Of a stretch of 64,000 nucleotides of DNA, positions 1 through 15,737 are shown piece by piece. The position numbers and the translations under genes are program-made. The notes beneath the pieces are model-generated. The model did no database searches and had not been told where the DNA came from. It saw nothing but the letters and a program-made list of their open reading frames with translations. This stretch comes from Epiperipatus broadwayi (lineage: Eukaryota > Onychophora > Udeonychophora > Euonychophora > Peripatidae), in contig JAQFVV010006312.1 of NCBI GenBank assembly GCA_028023455.1, forward strand, positions 2,893,898 to 2,957,897. The letters run 5' to 3'. How positions within the stretch are numbered: the stretch's first letter is position 1; each line of letters begins with the position of its first letter.

Positions 1-2840
1 ATAAATCTTTTTTGCATGACTTTGGTTTTTTGCTTATAATTGTATTCCTCCACAATGTATTAAAAGCAGATGAAAATCTGTCCCTTTCTTGTGTGAGGGT
101 GGTATAGTGAAATGGGTTTGAATGGTATAGTGAAAATTGCATTACAGAAATATAATACATTATCTGGAATTACTTTTTCTCAAGTCTACAATAGATGGAA
201 CTGAGGAAACTGCCTTGGCTTGACGCATTGGTGTTAGCATTCTAAAAGAAAGATGGCAATCCTAAAATTTAAAATATATTCTTTGACTTGCTAGTTATAA
301 AATTTTTATTAAGTCTACTATTGCAAAACAAATCTTTATTGCAAGAGATATGCAAATATTTGAAAAGAAGCCAACTTTTTTACATAAGTGCTTTATGATA
401 AAATTGAATACAATTTTTTTGGGAAACGTATTTTAAATTATAAAAATAATTTTTGAAATATTCTAAAAGATGCAATATCTTTATCCTTCGTAAATGCGAT
501 TCCAAATGGATTTCAATAAAACGGGAAAAAAGTTTTTTATTGAAAAAAGTAAAAAGATGGCATTACATCTTGACAAAATAAATAAAATAAAAGAGGAAGT
601 GAAAGATATATCTAATTGTCTTTGTGTTTCATGGACGGATTATGTAATCATGCAAAACTATTCTTTATCTTCTTTGCAGCTTTTTTCTTTTGGAATTTGG
701 ATGGCAGTATTCATTGTGGCTACTATTAAAGATTTCATACTAAAATTTTTTGCTCATCATTACCATCAAAAATACAAATAATTATAAATTAATTAATTAA
801 TACTAATTATCTTTACATATAAAATAATACATCTAAATAAAAGCCAACAATTTACTTTCCATTATTTGAACAACTAAAGTTAAATTATGTGGTCGTTTTT
901 CAAAAAAACAACTAAACTTTCTAAGCAGAAGTATAGATTAATATAATATCATATGTTCCAAGTAAGTTCGATGTGTACAGTGCAATATTAAGTCTTTAAT
1001 TAGTTAACAACAACAAAACTTAAGTATGAAACATTTTAAAATAAACTCTAACAATACATAATAAATTTTCATTTACTATCTATCATTATATGTTATAAAT
1101 TAAATAATTATATTGATGCTCTTGGCAACAGTAAACCATTTATAAATGTTAAGTTTATAATATTACCAAAAAATAAAGAATAATGCAGTCATAAATCACA
1201 TGATTCACTGAAGCAAATTGTTTCCTTTAGGTAGAAGAAATTCTATAACGCCATTTCCATACCTTACAATTGCAATAGTAATTTCACTGATAGCAAACAT
1301 ATGGTGATATTCTTTGTTTTTAAAGTGTGAAATTATAGGATAGGTGCTTTAAGATTATAAAATAGCTAAAGAGCCAGCTTTTAATTTGTCAAAACATATG
1401 TATTAAGGGTACCCTCGTTCATACTGATAGTATTGTAACTTAATAACATTCAAGTTTATTTAAAGTTTATCTCTATAAAAAGCAAATGTTCTACAAATAT
1501 TCTTAATTTTTTTAAATGTAGTTAACAAGTTATATATATACACAGAATAAAAAGTTACCCATTAAAATATACTATATATAAATTTGAATTATAATGGCGT
1601 GGATACTAACAATATATATACATATTAATTAAACAGAAGTACTTTCGAATACCAACTGAAATAAGATACATAAAAACAGACATTAAGTAATATTTAACAT
1701 CTGTATATATAGATATTAGCAATATTAACATAATAAATAAACATTCTGCCAATATCGATAGACATAGGTCTTAAAAAATCACGTGATGTCTTTTTTGTCT
1801 ACATTATTTCAGTTGATAATGTTTACAGCGAAATCGAAAGTATTTCTGTTGAATTAATATATATGTATTGTTGTTATCTACTGTTATTATAATTTAAAAT
1901 TTGCATATATAAACATAATTATTTTTTAACTTAGTAGTTGTTAAGTAGCATTGTAAAAAGTTAGTAAATTAAAGAACTCAGTTCAAGTTATAAACGTCAT
2001 CTAACATATTATTTTAATTAAATATATTTATTATAAAGATGGGTTTTAAAATCAAAATGTACTAAAGATTTATACTACTTTTTATGTTTGTTTTGTTGTT
2101 AAATTAGTGTAAACATAAATACACAGTATTCATTTTTCATTCAGTTATTAATATAACTATCTTTTAATTATTATTTTCTGTGTTAATTTATAAATAAATA
2201 ATATACTAAATTGAGTATCTTTGCAGTTGAAAATAATAATTTTATAAAAATAAATAAATAAAACTAAAGCATTAGATCATTTTAAAGAATATTCAGTGGT
2301 ATGTTTTTTACTCACGCTCTCATCATTGGGGTAAGTACAGAATAGTGCCATGAATGCTATATGATTATGGATTTTTTTACAGGTACATTGGCTTAGATGC
2401 TCTTCAACATGACAAAGCTCAAATATTGTCTTTACTTACAGTTCAAAAATTATTTATACTAAAAAATGTCAGACTAAAGTTCTAGACGTCTGTCCAAAAT
2501 TTCTTTTTTTAATATTCAAGTTTAATAAGATTCAAACTTAGGATGAGATCTATCTATATCACCCATATATTGGAAATTTCATTTTTAAATATATATTGAT
2601 CGATACCAAAGAAAGTATAAAAGAACACATCACATAATCAAATAAGTAGAAAGTCCAAAAGAAAAATGTAATCAGTAAAATCAACTTTTATCTTTTTTTT
2701 ATTATCCAATTGGGCACTGGAATTTCTAATAATATAATCTCCAAAAATTTGGAAGATGAATTGTCTTGGCTTAGCCATAGTTTTTTATAATTTTTCAAAA
2801 TTATTTACAAAAAACAAACACTTTTAGATTCATTTTTTTC
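1..2840. other. AT-rich 3' flank of Pitx, no recognised gene
   Basis: Very AT-rich sequence downstream of the minus-strand Pitx stop codon. Apart from one doubtful ORF at 494-781 I see no coding signal, no tRNA-like sequence and no clear transposon ends. The part nearest 2840 may hold the Pitx 3' UTR. Confidence 0.5.
494..781 (+). CDS. doubtful 95-residue ORF, unknown
   Basis: An ATG-to-stop ORF of 95 residues that I do not recognise. It is not a simple-repeat artefact: the first 40 residues are lysine-rich and could form a helix, and residues about 61-85 form one hydrophobic stretch (FSFGIWMAVFIVATIKDFIL) that could span a membrane, followed by a basic/histidine tail. In sequence this AT-rich an ORF of this size can arise by chance. 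No splice sites, promoter or neighbour support it. It could be an exon of a small membrane protein or a decayed fragment; chance is the most likely explanation. Confidence 0.15.
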   Translation: MRFQMDFNKTGKKFFIEKSKKMALHLDKINKIKEEVKDISNCLCVSWTDYVIMQNYSLSSLQLFSFGIWMAVFIVATIKDFILKFFAHHYHQKYK

Positions 2841-2846
2841 TTTATT
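2841..2846 (-). promoter_or_regulatory. candidate Pitx polyadenylation signal
   Basis: TTTATT on the plus strand reads AATAAA on the minus strand, 12 bases after the Pitx stop codon. This would give a very short 3' UTR. Other AATAAA-like words occur further downstream in this AT-rich flank, so the true end may be distal. Confidence 0.3.
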
Positions 2847-2858
2847 CCAAAATAGTAT

Positions 2859-3383
2859 TCAAACTGTTGGTCGATCAACTGCTGCGTACTGACACGCTGA
2901 AAGTGTTGTAGGTTGACGAGGTGTTACTGAAGGATAAGGTCCAAATCCAGATGAGTGCTGCTTGGCTTTCAGTCTTAAGGAAGCTATGCTGGACGAGCAC
3001 TGCTCTCTGTAAACATATGGTGGTGTAGGAGTGGCATAGGGACAAGGTGTTGATGGACTGCTAAGACTTGTAACTGGCATATTCACACTGGGCATTACAG
3101 AGGTACTAATTGTGCTTGGTGTATTAAAACATGGCATACCTTGATTAGAAACTACCGAAGATAAAGGATTAACATTAACAGAATTTAATCCCCAAGGAAA
3201 GCTTTTAGCTCCAAGTGGACTAGGTACTTTAGATGCCCAGTTATTATATGAAGAATAACCTGAATATATGCTTTCATCAAAGGGTTGCATCAGTCCATTG
3301 AATTGTGTCCCAAAACCATTCTTAAACTCAGCTGCATTACGCTCCCGTTTTCTCCATTTTGCTCTTCGATTTTTGAACCAAAC
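2859..3383 (-). CDS. Pitx: Pitx homeobox gene, coding exon 3 (homeodomain end, OAR, stop)
   Basis: Last coding exon, 174 codons plus TGA, encoding residues 128-301 of a 301-residue protein. A tttatttag acceptor precedes GTT TGG, so the exon opens in phase 0 with homeodomain residues 47-60 ([15 protein letters not shown]). Lysine at position 50 (WFKN) is the Pitx/bicoid/Otx-type specificity residue that reads TAATCC. Then come Pitx landmarks: [14 protein letters not shown], a SYNNWASK block, [16 protein letters not shown], the OAR motif [13 protein letters not shown] (residues about 259-271) and a C-terminus [14 protein letters not shown] very close to vertebrate Pitx2. The protein is a nuclear transcription factor. 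From family knowledge it acts in pituitary, oral and nervous tissue and downstream of Nodal in left-right asymmetry, including in molluscs. The exon looks intact. Confidence 0.96.
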   Translation of the reverse strand, partial: VWFKNRRAKWRKRERNAAEFKNGFGTQFNGLMQPFDESIYSGYSSYNNWASKVPSPLGAKSFPWGLNSVNVNPLSSVVSNQGMPCFNTPSTISTSVMPSVNMPVTSLSSPSTPCPYATPTPPYVYREQCSSSIASLRLKAKQHSSGFGPYPSVTPRQPTTLSACQYAAVDRPTV

Positions 3384-3891
3384 CTAAATAAAAATAAAAA
3401 TATACATTTAAATTTTTTTAAAAAAAATAAGTAATTAAATTTATTATTATTATTATTACTAACAACAACATTTATCTGTTATTATTTGTATCTTTTAATT
3501 TGGATATATTTTATATCAAGTATTAAATCTTTGACATTATAATTTCATTAACTATAGAGCATTAGTAAACAGATACTCTTGGATGACTAAATAATCTATG
3601 AATTTCTTGATTACAAAATCCTTCCTTATGATATCATTCAAAACCAAATTGCTTTTTAACAAATCGTTTGCCAAATAGATTTTATTACAATTTTATTTAT
3701 CTATTTTACCTACATATAATTTAATTTATATTTTCAAAATATTAGTTATTATTATCATTATTATTATAACTTTGTATAATTTGTGTAGTGAAAGAGTGAG
3801 ACTTCAAGAAGAGTTAGTTTTTTGGATTGATTTATAAAATCAACTTGTCTATAAGTGCTTGAGATAAAGTAATTTTTTAACAATTAACAAG

Positions 3892-4027
<136 letters not shown>

Positions 4028-4090
4028 GTAGTAATAATAGCAGTAACAGAAGTACTATTATTAGTAGTAGTAATAATAGTAGCTGTATGA

Positions 4091-5485
4091 ATAGTAATTG
4101 TACAAAAAATAATAAATAATAAAACTTAAAAGAAATTAAAACCTAATACATATTATTAATATAGAAGTGTTAAAAAATGGAAATAACTTTGTATCCAATG
4201 ATTTCACTCAGAATAACCCTATACAAAAAAGGAGTGAATTCTGTACTTGTTTTACCACAAAATCATAAACTATGATAAGATACTAAAAACATGACCCATG
4301 TAGTAAATTCTTCAGTAATCAACACTACATGTATTCTATTTGAAAGTCATGAATGATGACATTTCATTCATTTGTTCACAAATCTGTGTTGATATTTCAA
4401 ATAAATAATGCCCTGAAGGAACAGAACTTTAATATGATTTATTTAATTATTTTTATAAAAACATTTGTAGTAATTGATGAAATAAAATTGTTTTCTCTAT
4501 ACTAGGACATTTGTCAACAAGGGATAGAATTAGATTAAAAGAAAAGGTATTCTACAAGTTCTGTATTATAGAATGTGTGACTTTAGGTATTTAGCATTCA
4601 AAAACTGCCTAAAAAGTATAAGAAATGTCAAAAAATGTGTAGGTATTATTAAAAGTTCAAAAATCAGTATTTTAGCTGATATATTTTATATCAGATGGAG
4701 TATGAGGTACATGATAATTCTTTAATCTGCATTTTTTAAAATTTTATTATCCATGTCTGGAAGATTTGAATTTATTGAATGAGTATAATTATGACAATAT
4801 TACTAATAAGCATTATTAAGTGACCTGTGGTAGTTATAATAAAATGGCTAAAATCTATTGGTTTTTTTTATTTATAATTTTTATGTTCGTGTATACAATA
4901 CCTTGAGTTCATATCAAAATGTTCCAGAACAAAATAAAATATAGATGTTTAAAGCAATGACTATTTTAGTAAGTAAATAGTTATTGTTTAATATTTATAA
5001 TACCGCAAAATATTTTTGGATCTCACAATAGTTAAGATATTTTTATAGAAATTGTTTAAACTTGTATTGTTACAAGAAAAAGAAATGAAACTCTTTCAAT
5101 GTCAAACAAGTATAAATAAATATAATTGGGTTTAATATAATAAAGATATATAAATAAAACATGCTCTGTATAATAAAAGCATAATAACAAATCTGTCACG
5201 CACACATATATAATCTATATCTTATATATATATATATAACAAAAGCAATTTTACTGTCAAAGTCTTTAAGCTTTTATGCAATTGAGTAGTAAATAACAGG
5301 ATTCTTAATGTATTAACAATTTCAAGCCTTATTATTGCTTTTATTGTTCTGAATTTCTGTCTAATCAAGATTTTAGTGATCAAGGTAAACATTGATTCTT
5401 AATTATTTTTTTCTAGCTGTTAATTGTAATTTAATATCACAGGTAACACTTCAAGATGTTTTAATGTTAGATAGCTTCCGGTTTA
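4091..5485. other. intron 2 stretch with nothing recognised
   Basis: AT-rich DNA without an ORF, repeat ends or tRNA-like boxes that I can recognise. It has a short TA run near 5221-5240. Confidence 0.4.
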
Positions 5486-5486
5486 C

Positions 5487-5629
<143 letters not shown>

Positions 5630-5633
5630 TGTA

Positions 5634-7745
<2,112 letters not shown>

Positions 7746-8005
7746 CTAAGATTTGAACCCACAAAGGAGAAAATATTTTTAAAATGTTGCTCAATGTATT
7801 AAATTTTTGTTATTTAAAATTTTATCAATATGTAAATGAACTTGCAAACATTTTTTAACATCTTTTGGTATTGAAACTGATTTCTTTGGCATGTGTATGT
7901 ATTTTCATGAAACTATGTATCTAAAATCTAGACATCCCCATGCAATAAAAAAAAAAAAACAATTTACAAAATAAAATTTTCTTGAGTTAATATTGTGCCT
8001 TTTGA

Positions 8006-8053
8006 AACATAATAACAATAATGATAATGATGATGATGATGATGATGATGATG

Positions 8054-8120
<67 letters not shown>
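8006..8120. repeat. (ATG)n(AAT)n compound microsatellite
   Basis: GATGAT units pass into about 24 AAT units. The poly-L/poly-S ORF on the opposite strand is an artefact of this array. Confidence 0.97.
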
Positions 8121-8122
<2 letters not shown>

Positions 8123-10200
8123 CAATAATAGCAAAGAGATTAGTGAGAGCTGGGCTATAATTAATATTCAAAAATTTGATTCATTTTGTACTTTGAATTT
8201 GTAGTGAACCACAATAAAATTTGATTTTTATATTTCTTTATCAAGAACAAAACTTATGATAATGAAATGACAATGTCAAAAGAGCTCTCAAGTAAAAAAT
8301 AATAATAAAAAAAAAAAGAATCAAAAAATCTTTTAGAAACTATCAAGTCCTTGTTAATAATTATTTTTTCCAGTTCACTAACCTCTTTCAACTTTATTTC
8401 TTTTATATAAAAAATGCTAATTTCAGTCATATATATTTAAACTTTTATTCCATCACATATTCATCATACATTTCAAGAATATATGATTAAATAGAAGTTT
8501 TAAATGTTTGCAATAAAGATATGGAAAAAGAAAGATAAAGTTAATATTACCATATGTTTATGTTTAATTTTTTTTAAAAAGGCAGATGTATTAACCTTTG
8601 ACAAGATTTAAAGTTTATGTTTGGTTGAAAAATATTATGATTATCAATTCTCTAATACAACATTAATAATAATCATTAATACATTTATCTAAAGTGTATG
8701 GTATAAAAATGTGATTGCAGAAAGCTTGACACTTATATTTTAAATTTTAATACACACACATATAGGTATGTGTGTACATTTGTAATAATAAAACAGATGA
8801 CATTCTTTAACCTTTCGTTTACTCTGCAAAGGATTTTTCAACAACCTCCCATGGGGAAGAGGTCAGCAATAGAAAACATTACACTCCAGACTTAACAATT
8901 TTTAATTAGTGAGGGTAAAGTTTCATATCCATATCTATATGACAAAAGTTTTAAGATATTAGAAATAACATTAATTAATTTATAATTTTAAAAATCTTCA
9001 GTAATTAAAGAATAAAACTATATCACGAATATATCATCTTGATTTCAATCAATCAAATTTCATGCTCCAGCGAGCATATAATTAAACTATTTCAATCTAT
9101 CAAATTTACTCAATCAACCAAATTTTAAAATATGAAGTTATTTTATGCATACCCTCAATATCAAGGTGGAAGTTTAGTCATGGCTATAAGTCTACCTTTA
9201 TAAGATTTAGCTTTATTATTTTTTTTTATATTAAAAAATCATTTGTAAGACGTTTATTTTAAACTATAAATGAAGTTAATAAGTCTAAAATAAAATTTCA
9301 TATTATTACAAATCATCAATATACTATATTAAAAAATATCTTTTAAAAAGTATATTACTAAAAATAATTTTACTTATTATAGATTTATATTTTCAAATTA
9401 AATATTTACACACAGTATTCTTTAAAAAAATCTTTTGTATTACATTTAGAATTAGACTTCATTTTTTATACATATGATATATATTCAAAGCATATTGAAA
9501 TAATTAGGCAATATCTACTAGGACTAAGCATATTAATGCTTGCTATTGTTTTTTTTACTAGAATCTTAATATGTATAGGATGTATTAATAGTTGCATTTA
9601 AATAGTTATAGATATATTATAAACTTTAAATAGCACTTTCATATTAGTGTTTTGATTTTTGTTTTTGAGTGACTTGAAGTCATGTATGTAGATCAAGATT
9701 AACTTTTCCCCTGAAACAACTGTGGTATGACATATATAGCTTCAATTCATTCAAAAACTGTCAATTTTTATGTTACTATAGTGTTTTTACATTTATTTTA
9801 AAGCTTAAAAAGTACATAAGATACCGCCCTCTCTAGAATTATTTTAGAAATGAAAATCAATAATATTGATATAAAAAGCTATAACAATGGGAGAAGGAAG
9901 GCTTTCCTAGATGCTGATTGATTGGTTCTCAATGTGAATAAAATAAGAGTGCCTGTCAATAATTTTCACCACTTCAACTTCTTTGTTTTGATTTTCAAAA
10001 TGAAAATAAATTATTTAGAGTGTTTTTATTATTATTTTTTTATATATAAATTATTTTAATAAAATATGATGAAAATATAATTATTTTAGAAAAATAGTAA
10101 AATCTTAGTAAAAAATTCTTTACTTTTACATGAACGTAAATTAAAAAAGAAACCAGCACTAACAACAATTTTGACACATGTCAACAATTTTAATCATCCC
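8121..10200. other. intron 2 stretch with nothing recognised
   Basis: AT-rich DNA. I see no ORF of interest, transposon ends or tRNA-like boxes. Confidence 0.4.
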
Positions 10201-10205
10201 AAGCT

Positions 10206-10895
10206 CTAAGATAAATAATCACCAATATACATATTTCATGCTAAACCAGCAATCATCAATTGGTCCAGATTATCATCTCCCACACATATATACTATAAGT
10301 GCTCAGATATATATTAAGATAGACAAACTTCATACTTTAATGGACAGGCTCCAATCTAGTCCACACTCCAAATCTTCAACCATCCATCCAATAGAAAATC
10401 AGATGATGGAACGCTCAAAGGCCACCCTGAGGCTGAGATTCTTGTCACACCCATGTTGATCTAAGGTCAATCTAACCCCTCATGTACAGGACAGAAGAGA
10501 TCAGATTGATTTTAGATCAATATGGGTGTGACAAGAATCTCAGACTCAAGGTGGCCTTTGAACATTCCATCATCTGATTTTCAATTGGATGGATGGTTGA
10601 AGAGTTGGAGTGTGGAGTAGATTGAAGCCTGTCCATTAAAGTATAAAAATTGGCTATCTTAATATAATATGAGCACTTATAGCATAAATGTGTAGAGATG
10701 GTAATCTGGACCAACTGATGATTGCTGGTTTAGCATGAAATACATATATTGGTGATTATTTATCTTTTCAACATATATGTGTTCAAGTGTATCATTGTTA
10801 TGAGATAGAGTGTAGAGTGGTGGGTCATGTGAAAGTCTGTGCTCATATACCCTATATATTACATGTATAGACACAGGTATATAACAAGCCTGTGT
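10206..10895. repeat. inverted pair of the tRNA-like repeat family
   Basis: Two ~270-bp arms, 10206-10476 and 10502-10772, are close reverse complements around a loop of about 25 bp. Matching landmarks are GATAAATAATCACC at the left and GGTGATTATTTATC at 10751-10764, and CTTGTCACACCCAT against ATGGGTGTGACAAG near the centre. The right arm continues to 10895 through the segment that is tRNA-like in other copies; the left arm lacks it. Body sequence matches 14916-15395, about 4 kb away. Similar short ORFs on the two strands reflect the palindrome, not genes. Confidence 0.85.
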
Positions 10896-10899
10896 TTCA

Positions 10900-11980
10900 G
10901 TTATTATGAGTTAATTTAGTAATTTTTATTATTATTATTTAGATCTAGATAATAGGATTTTTTTTTTTTAGATCAAAGAATTTATAATCCAATTTGATAA
11001 ATAATTTCTGAACATTATACTGCGGTTTATATATATATTACAAACAATGAAATTGGACCGGAAAACAAATCAAAGAATTGAGTATTTGATTTATAAATTT
11101 AAAAACGAATGCGCAACATAGAAAAAAAATAATTGCCATATTTTGCGATATGATTTAAAATGAATTTTGAAAGTTGAATGTATTACCTTTGCAAAAACAT
11201 TTACTGAGACATAGTTATTTTTATCAACATATTAATTTTAAAAAACTTTCTATTATATATATATAAATTAATTATATATGTATATTAATTGTGAGTTGTA
11301 AAATTTGCATAATATATATAAGTATACCAAGTCCGTATTTATCTACATTGAAGAAGAAAAAAGCACAGCGCTTATTTAAATAAGTAATATAGATTTATAT
11401 ATAATTCTGAATTTATATAGTGAATCTTCATACAATTTACGGAAAATGTTTTAAATCATATAAGATGAAAAACCGAATCGTAAAAACGTGCTATCGAATG
11501 TTTAGATTTCACTTCACTTAAGCAAATTAAGCGTGTAAAATAGCGTACTTCTTTTGCTTCGAATTTACTAAATAAAGAATGCTATTAAGATACAAAGCAT
11601 CAATAGTGATAAGATATTTTTCTCTGACTGACTGCATATACCATTCATATCTTTTCCAATTAAATACCAACTGAATAGGGAATTGGAATAATTATTTCCA
11701 CTTTATTAAACTTAAACGCACATCTTTTACACTCACTCTCTTTCTCTCTTTCTTTATTAAAATCTGTTAAAGTAATTAACATTATAAAATTTGGAGAATT
11801 ATTTTTAAATTATATTGATATTTTTAATTGTATATAGAAAATCTTTGTAACGTCTTTTATTTATGGGTTATGATTAATTAGATTAATTAGAAATGTATAT
11901 CTTAAATTTTACGTGCTTCAGATCATGAAAGCTATATGTATATATTTAAGGACTTTGTAAACAATGAAATATAACTAATC
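10900..11980. other. intron 2 stretch with nothing recognised
   Basis: AT-rich, with short TA runs near 11255 and 11310. No recognisable gene or element. Confidence 0.4.
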
Positions 11981-11986
11981 TAGATA

Positions 11987-12079
11987 GTCAAGCGCTGGTG
12001 GCCGAGTGGTCAGCAGTTGTCCTGGGTTCACGGGTTAGCTTCCCCGCCGATGCTTTGACACATGAAAAAAAAAATTAAA
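11987..12079 (+). mobile_element. short tRNA-derived SINE
   Basis: A GC-rich island in AT-rich DNA. TGGCCGAGTGG (about 12000) is a good RNA polymerase III box A of Ser/Leu-type tRNA, and GGGTTCACGGG...CC about 30 bp later stands where box B is expected. It ends in GCCGATGCTTTGACACATG and an A-run. The same 3' words occur in the copy at 45767-45877, so this is a repeat family. A 7-bp CTAGATA at 11980-11986 and 12080-12086 is a possible target duplication. It is shorter than the 45.8-kb copy, suggesting an internal deletion. Confidence 0.75.
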
Positions 12080-12086
12080 CTAGATA

Positions 12087-13975
12087 AAATTTCAGTTAAA
12101 AACAACTAGGCAACCACCAATGGAATTTGGCATACAAATTGAAATCACACGATCCAATTATAATAATAATATTTGTCTGAGCCAGTCAAACCAGCAGTGG
12201 AACAGCTTTTAGCTTATACCTGATACAAGAATAATAACTTAGGTATAGAAAATTCAATAAAGTTATTATACTTCAAATATTCACACTATAAATCATCTAT
12301 GTCTAATTTAATATTTTTACAACAATTGTAGTATTTAACTTTCGACATAATGCTAGTAAAACTAATACTATTATTGGTAGTTTTTTACATTGTTTGACTT
12401 ACACTGCAGTTATAATTAGTCATTTTCTGATTGAATTATAGCTGAAATTTTATCTAGATCATCGAATAAAAAATTTGGTATATTTTAGATTGCCAAATTT
12501 TAAGCTTTAACTTTTCAAAATAGAGGTTTAATCCTGGACACCAAACTCAATAATTGGTTTCCAAAATTGATTCATCAATAAAAACATCTCACATCAAATA
12601 GGCAATTATAGTGAGTTCCTATGATAAAAAATTTAATTTGTTACATTGAATTCAAAATATATAAAAACATTCATTAAAAAATAAAACCTGAATTAAAAAA
12701 AAAAAACAAGAACAAAGTAATTTATGAATAAACATTAAAAAAAATTACCAACATATATAAAAATATACCACATAAAGACATGCAAACAGCTATCATTTTG
12801 ACTTGCTTGAGCTGAGAAAGATAATATCTGAATTATGATTTGTTACATTAAAATAAAAAATGTCTGTGAAGGTAGGGCACAATGTCCATTTAAAAATTAT
12901 TTATGGTGCACTTTATGTTAAAGTTTTTTTTTTTTAAGTTTTTAATATCTAATCAACAAAACTGAATATTTTGCAGCTTTATTTTTTTGGTAATATTATC
13001 ACATTGCAACACTTCCCACTTTCCCATAGTGGTATTTTCAAAGTTCAAAGATTTTAATTTTAGTATTGAAAACTATTTCACATTATGAATTAATAAATTG
13101 GGCTTAATGTGTTAAAAATATAAGTTTATAAACAGAAACATTTATAAAAATTATATGTGAACTTCCCAAAATATGTATATATAAAATGAAATATGTAATG
13201 ATAACAATGAATATTTTTTATTGTTTTTTGGTCATAATGTTATTGATAAAACTAAATTAACAAAATCTTTGGTTAATGAATTAAAATTTTTAAACATGAA
13301 CAAATAATTATAAAATCATCAAAAATCTATAAAAATTTTATTCCAAAAATTAAAATTTCATGTATATTTATTAAATTATCACAAAAATTAAGTAATTTAC
13401 TATTTGACAGCTGATTAACAAAACATAATTTATCTTAGTTTTGTTTTTATTATTACTATTTCTTTTTTAATAATTATTATAAATATATTTTGTAAAACTA
13501 ATCATATATCATTAAATATAATATTAAATTAAAATATATTTTGGCTTGCCAATAAGAAGAGTGAAAAGATTTAGAAGATTATTTATATGCTCAAAATTTA
13601 AAAATCCACTGATCAATAATCACTAGGTTCTGTTGGCTACTGACATCTTCAGATTTTTTTTCACCAAATAAATGAATATTTACATTAATTTAAATTTTAT
13701 TGCAAAATGAACATAATAGTGCCAAGTAGTGATAAAAAGATTTAAAAAATGATTTAAAATTGAAACAAAACAGCACCATCCAAAGTATTCTGCAAGGCAC
13801 AGATTATCATTATCAAAATGTTATAGGATCAATTCCAAATTGTTTTTACATAAATATAGTGCAAATTAAATAAAACATTGATAAAAAATGTAATATAAAA
13901 TAGATTGCTGCAGTTTTAATAGTGTAAATGATTATTGTTATTATTATTTACATTTTGATAAAAAATGTCATTACT
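12087..13975. other. intron 2 stretch with nothing recognised
   Basis: AT-rich, with no ORF, element ends or RNA gene that I can support. Confidence 0.4.
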
Positions 13976-14765
13976 TAAATATGTCAAAAACAAATTATGA
14001 GAATACTCATTTAAAACTGAGCAAATAAATGATTTTTTTAACTTTCAATTAGAAACTTTTGATCACATAAAGCTAATTTTCAATTGCATAATCTATGAAA
14101 AATGTTTTTTCTATTTTTTTAATTCAACATAATTTAGAATTATCAGGATTACATTTTTACTTGAGTAAAATTAGTATTCATAAATGTTTTAACCAAAAAT
14201 TGATTGAATAAAATAATTTTAGCTAATGTATACATTTTAAAATTTAATTTTAAAACACTTTTTTATTGTATAAAGTCAATATTTATTTTTAATTTTTTAG
14301 GAAATAAAATGTATTTATTTTTTGTTAATACTTTATTTTGTATATTTGTAATAAAAATTCTAATTATTATAAATATGTCAGAAATAAATAATGAGATTAT
14401 TAATTTAAAATTGAATAAATAAATTATACTTTTGACTTATATTTGGTAGTCTTGGATTATAAAAAAATAATTATTAATTGCATAATGTATTGAGAACTTT
14501 TCTTCTTATTATTTTTATTCAAAATGAGTAAAATTTGTGTTTATAAATTTTTTAATCTAAAAGTGATTAAATGAATATTTTAGCTAATACATACTTTAAA
14601 ATTTATTATTAATGTATTTTTTTTATATGATCATTTTATGCTTTTGATTATATACTGTAATGATGAAGCTTGCATTTTTTTGGCTTTTTGTAACTATAAA
14701 TATCGAAGTTTTTATTGCTATGCATATATTATAAAGAAAACCACTGATTGTTTTACAAGGATACT
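13976..14765. repeat. diverged tandem duplication, unit about 390 bp
   Basis: The text from ATGTCAAAAACAAATTATGAG (about 13980) recurs diverged from ATGTCAGAAATAAATAATGAG (about 14373), and TTTTAGCTAATGTATACATT (14217) recurs as TTTTAGCTAATACATACTTT (about 14578). Order and spacing are kept, so this is an old direct duplication. Function unknown. Confidence 0.6.
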
Positions 14766-14915
14766 TATTGATAATTAAATGAAACTCTATAATCAACATA
14801 TAATATTGTATATTGAATAATAAATAAATTCTGTGCTAGACATTTTAGAATAAATGTCACTGATTTTTTTTCTTAGATAATGTAGCTTTAATAAAGTTAC
14901 TATCCTATAATCTCT

Positions 14916-15395
14916 GAAACACACAGGCTTATATATACCTGTGTCTATATATGTAATATATAGGATATATGAGCACAGGCTTTCACATGACCCACCACTC
15001 TCCACACTATCTCATAACACTGATACACTCGAACACACATATGTTGAAAAGATAAATAATCACTAATATACATATTTAATGCTAAATCAGCAATCATCAG
15101 TTGGTCCAGATTACCATCTCTACACATATATGCTATAAGTGTTCAGATATATATTAAGATAGCCAAACCTCATACTTTAATGGACAGGCTTCAATCTATC
15201 CCACACTCCACCTCTTCAACCATCCATCCAATTGAAAATCTGATGACGGAATGTTCAAAGGCCACCCTGAGACCGAGATTCTTGTCACACCCATGTTGAC
15301 CTAAGATCAATCTGACCCCTCATGTACAGGATTATAATCCATTTAATACACACAGAAGGGATGGGCAGACATCTCTACTTATGTAATAACTGAAA
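14916..15395 (-). repeat. single copy of the tRNA-like repeat family
   Basis: A ~480-bp unit. In minus-strand sense it runs from the end motif shared with other copies (TCTGCCCATCCCTTCTGTG near 15365) through a body containing GTCACACCC, TGGACAGGCTTCAATCT and GATAAATAATCAC words, to the tRNA-like segment (14960-15040) and a short TA-rich tail. Body identity with the 10.2-10.9 kb palindrome is obvious by eye. Confidence 0.75.
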
Positions 15396-15671
15396 TATCT
15401 TACAAAATGGTCATTATTTTAAAACAAAGATAGATATTTTTAAAAGAGTTTTGAATTTTTTTAAAAGATCCTTGTTAACATTAATCTATGGTAATTAAAA
15501 ATTAATTGGCACAAATTGATTATAATCAATATGATGAATCCTTGCATAAAGATTCTTGTATATGGCGAAAGAAAAGTGAATTATTTTCTTTATAAATATA
15601 CTGTGTATAAACTAATTTGATAATATAAATGAATTTCACTTTACCTGAAGATGTTTATCTTCAACTTCATT

Positions 15672-15736
<65 letters not shown>

Positions 15737-15737
15737 T
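15672..15737. repeat. (AT)n(GT)n microsatellite
   Basis: TATATATA passing into GTGTGTGT with one GC interruption, then GTATGTATG. Confidence 0.95.

Noticed and set aside
10178-10874. Similar 65-93 residue ORFs on both strands
   Set aside because: They come from the two arms of one inverted repeat and show no protein family resemblance.
11987-12079. A functional tRNA gene (Ser/Leu-like)
   Set aside because: Box A is good but the sequence between the boxes is too short for a cloverleaf with a long variable arm, the end runs into an A-tail, and a related repeat copy exists at 45.8 kb. It is a SINE.
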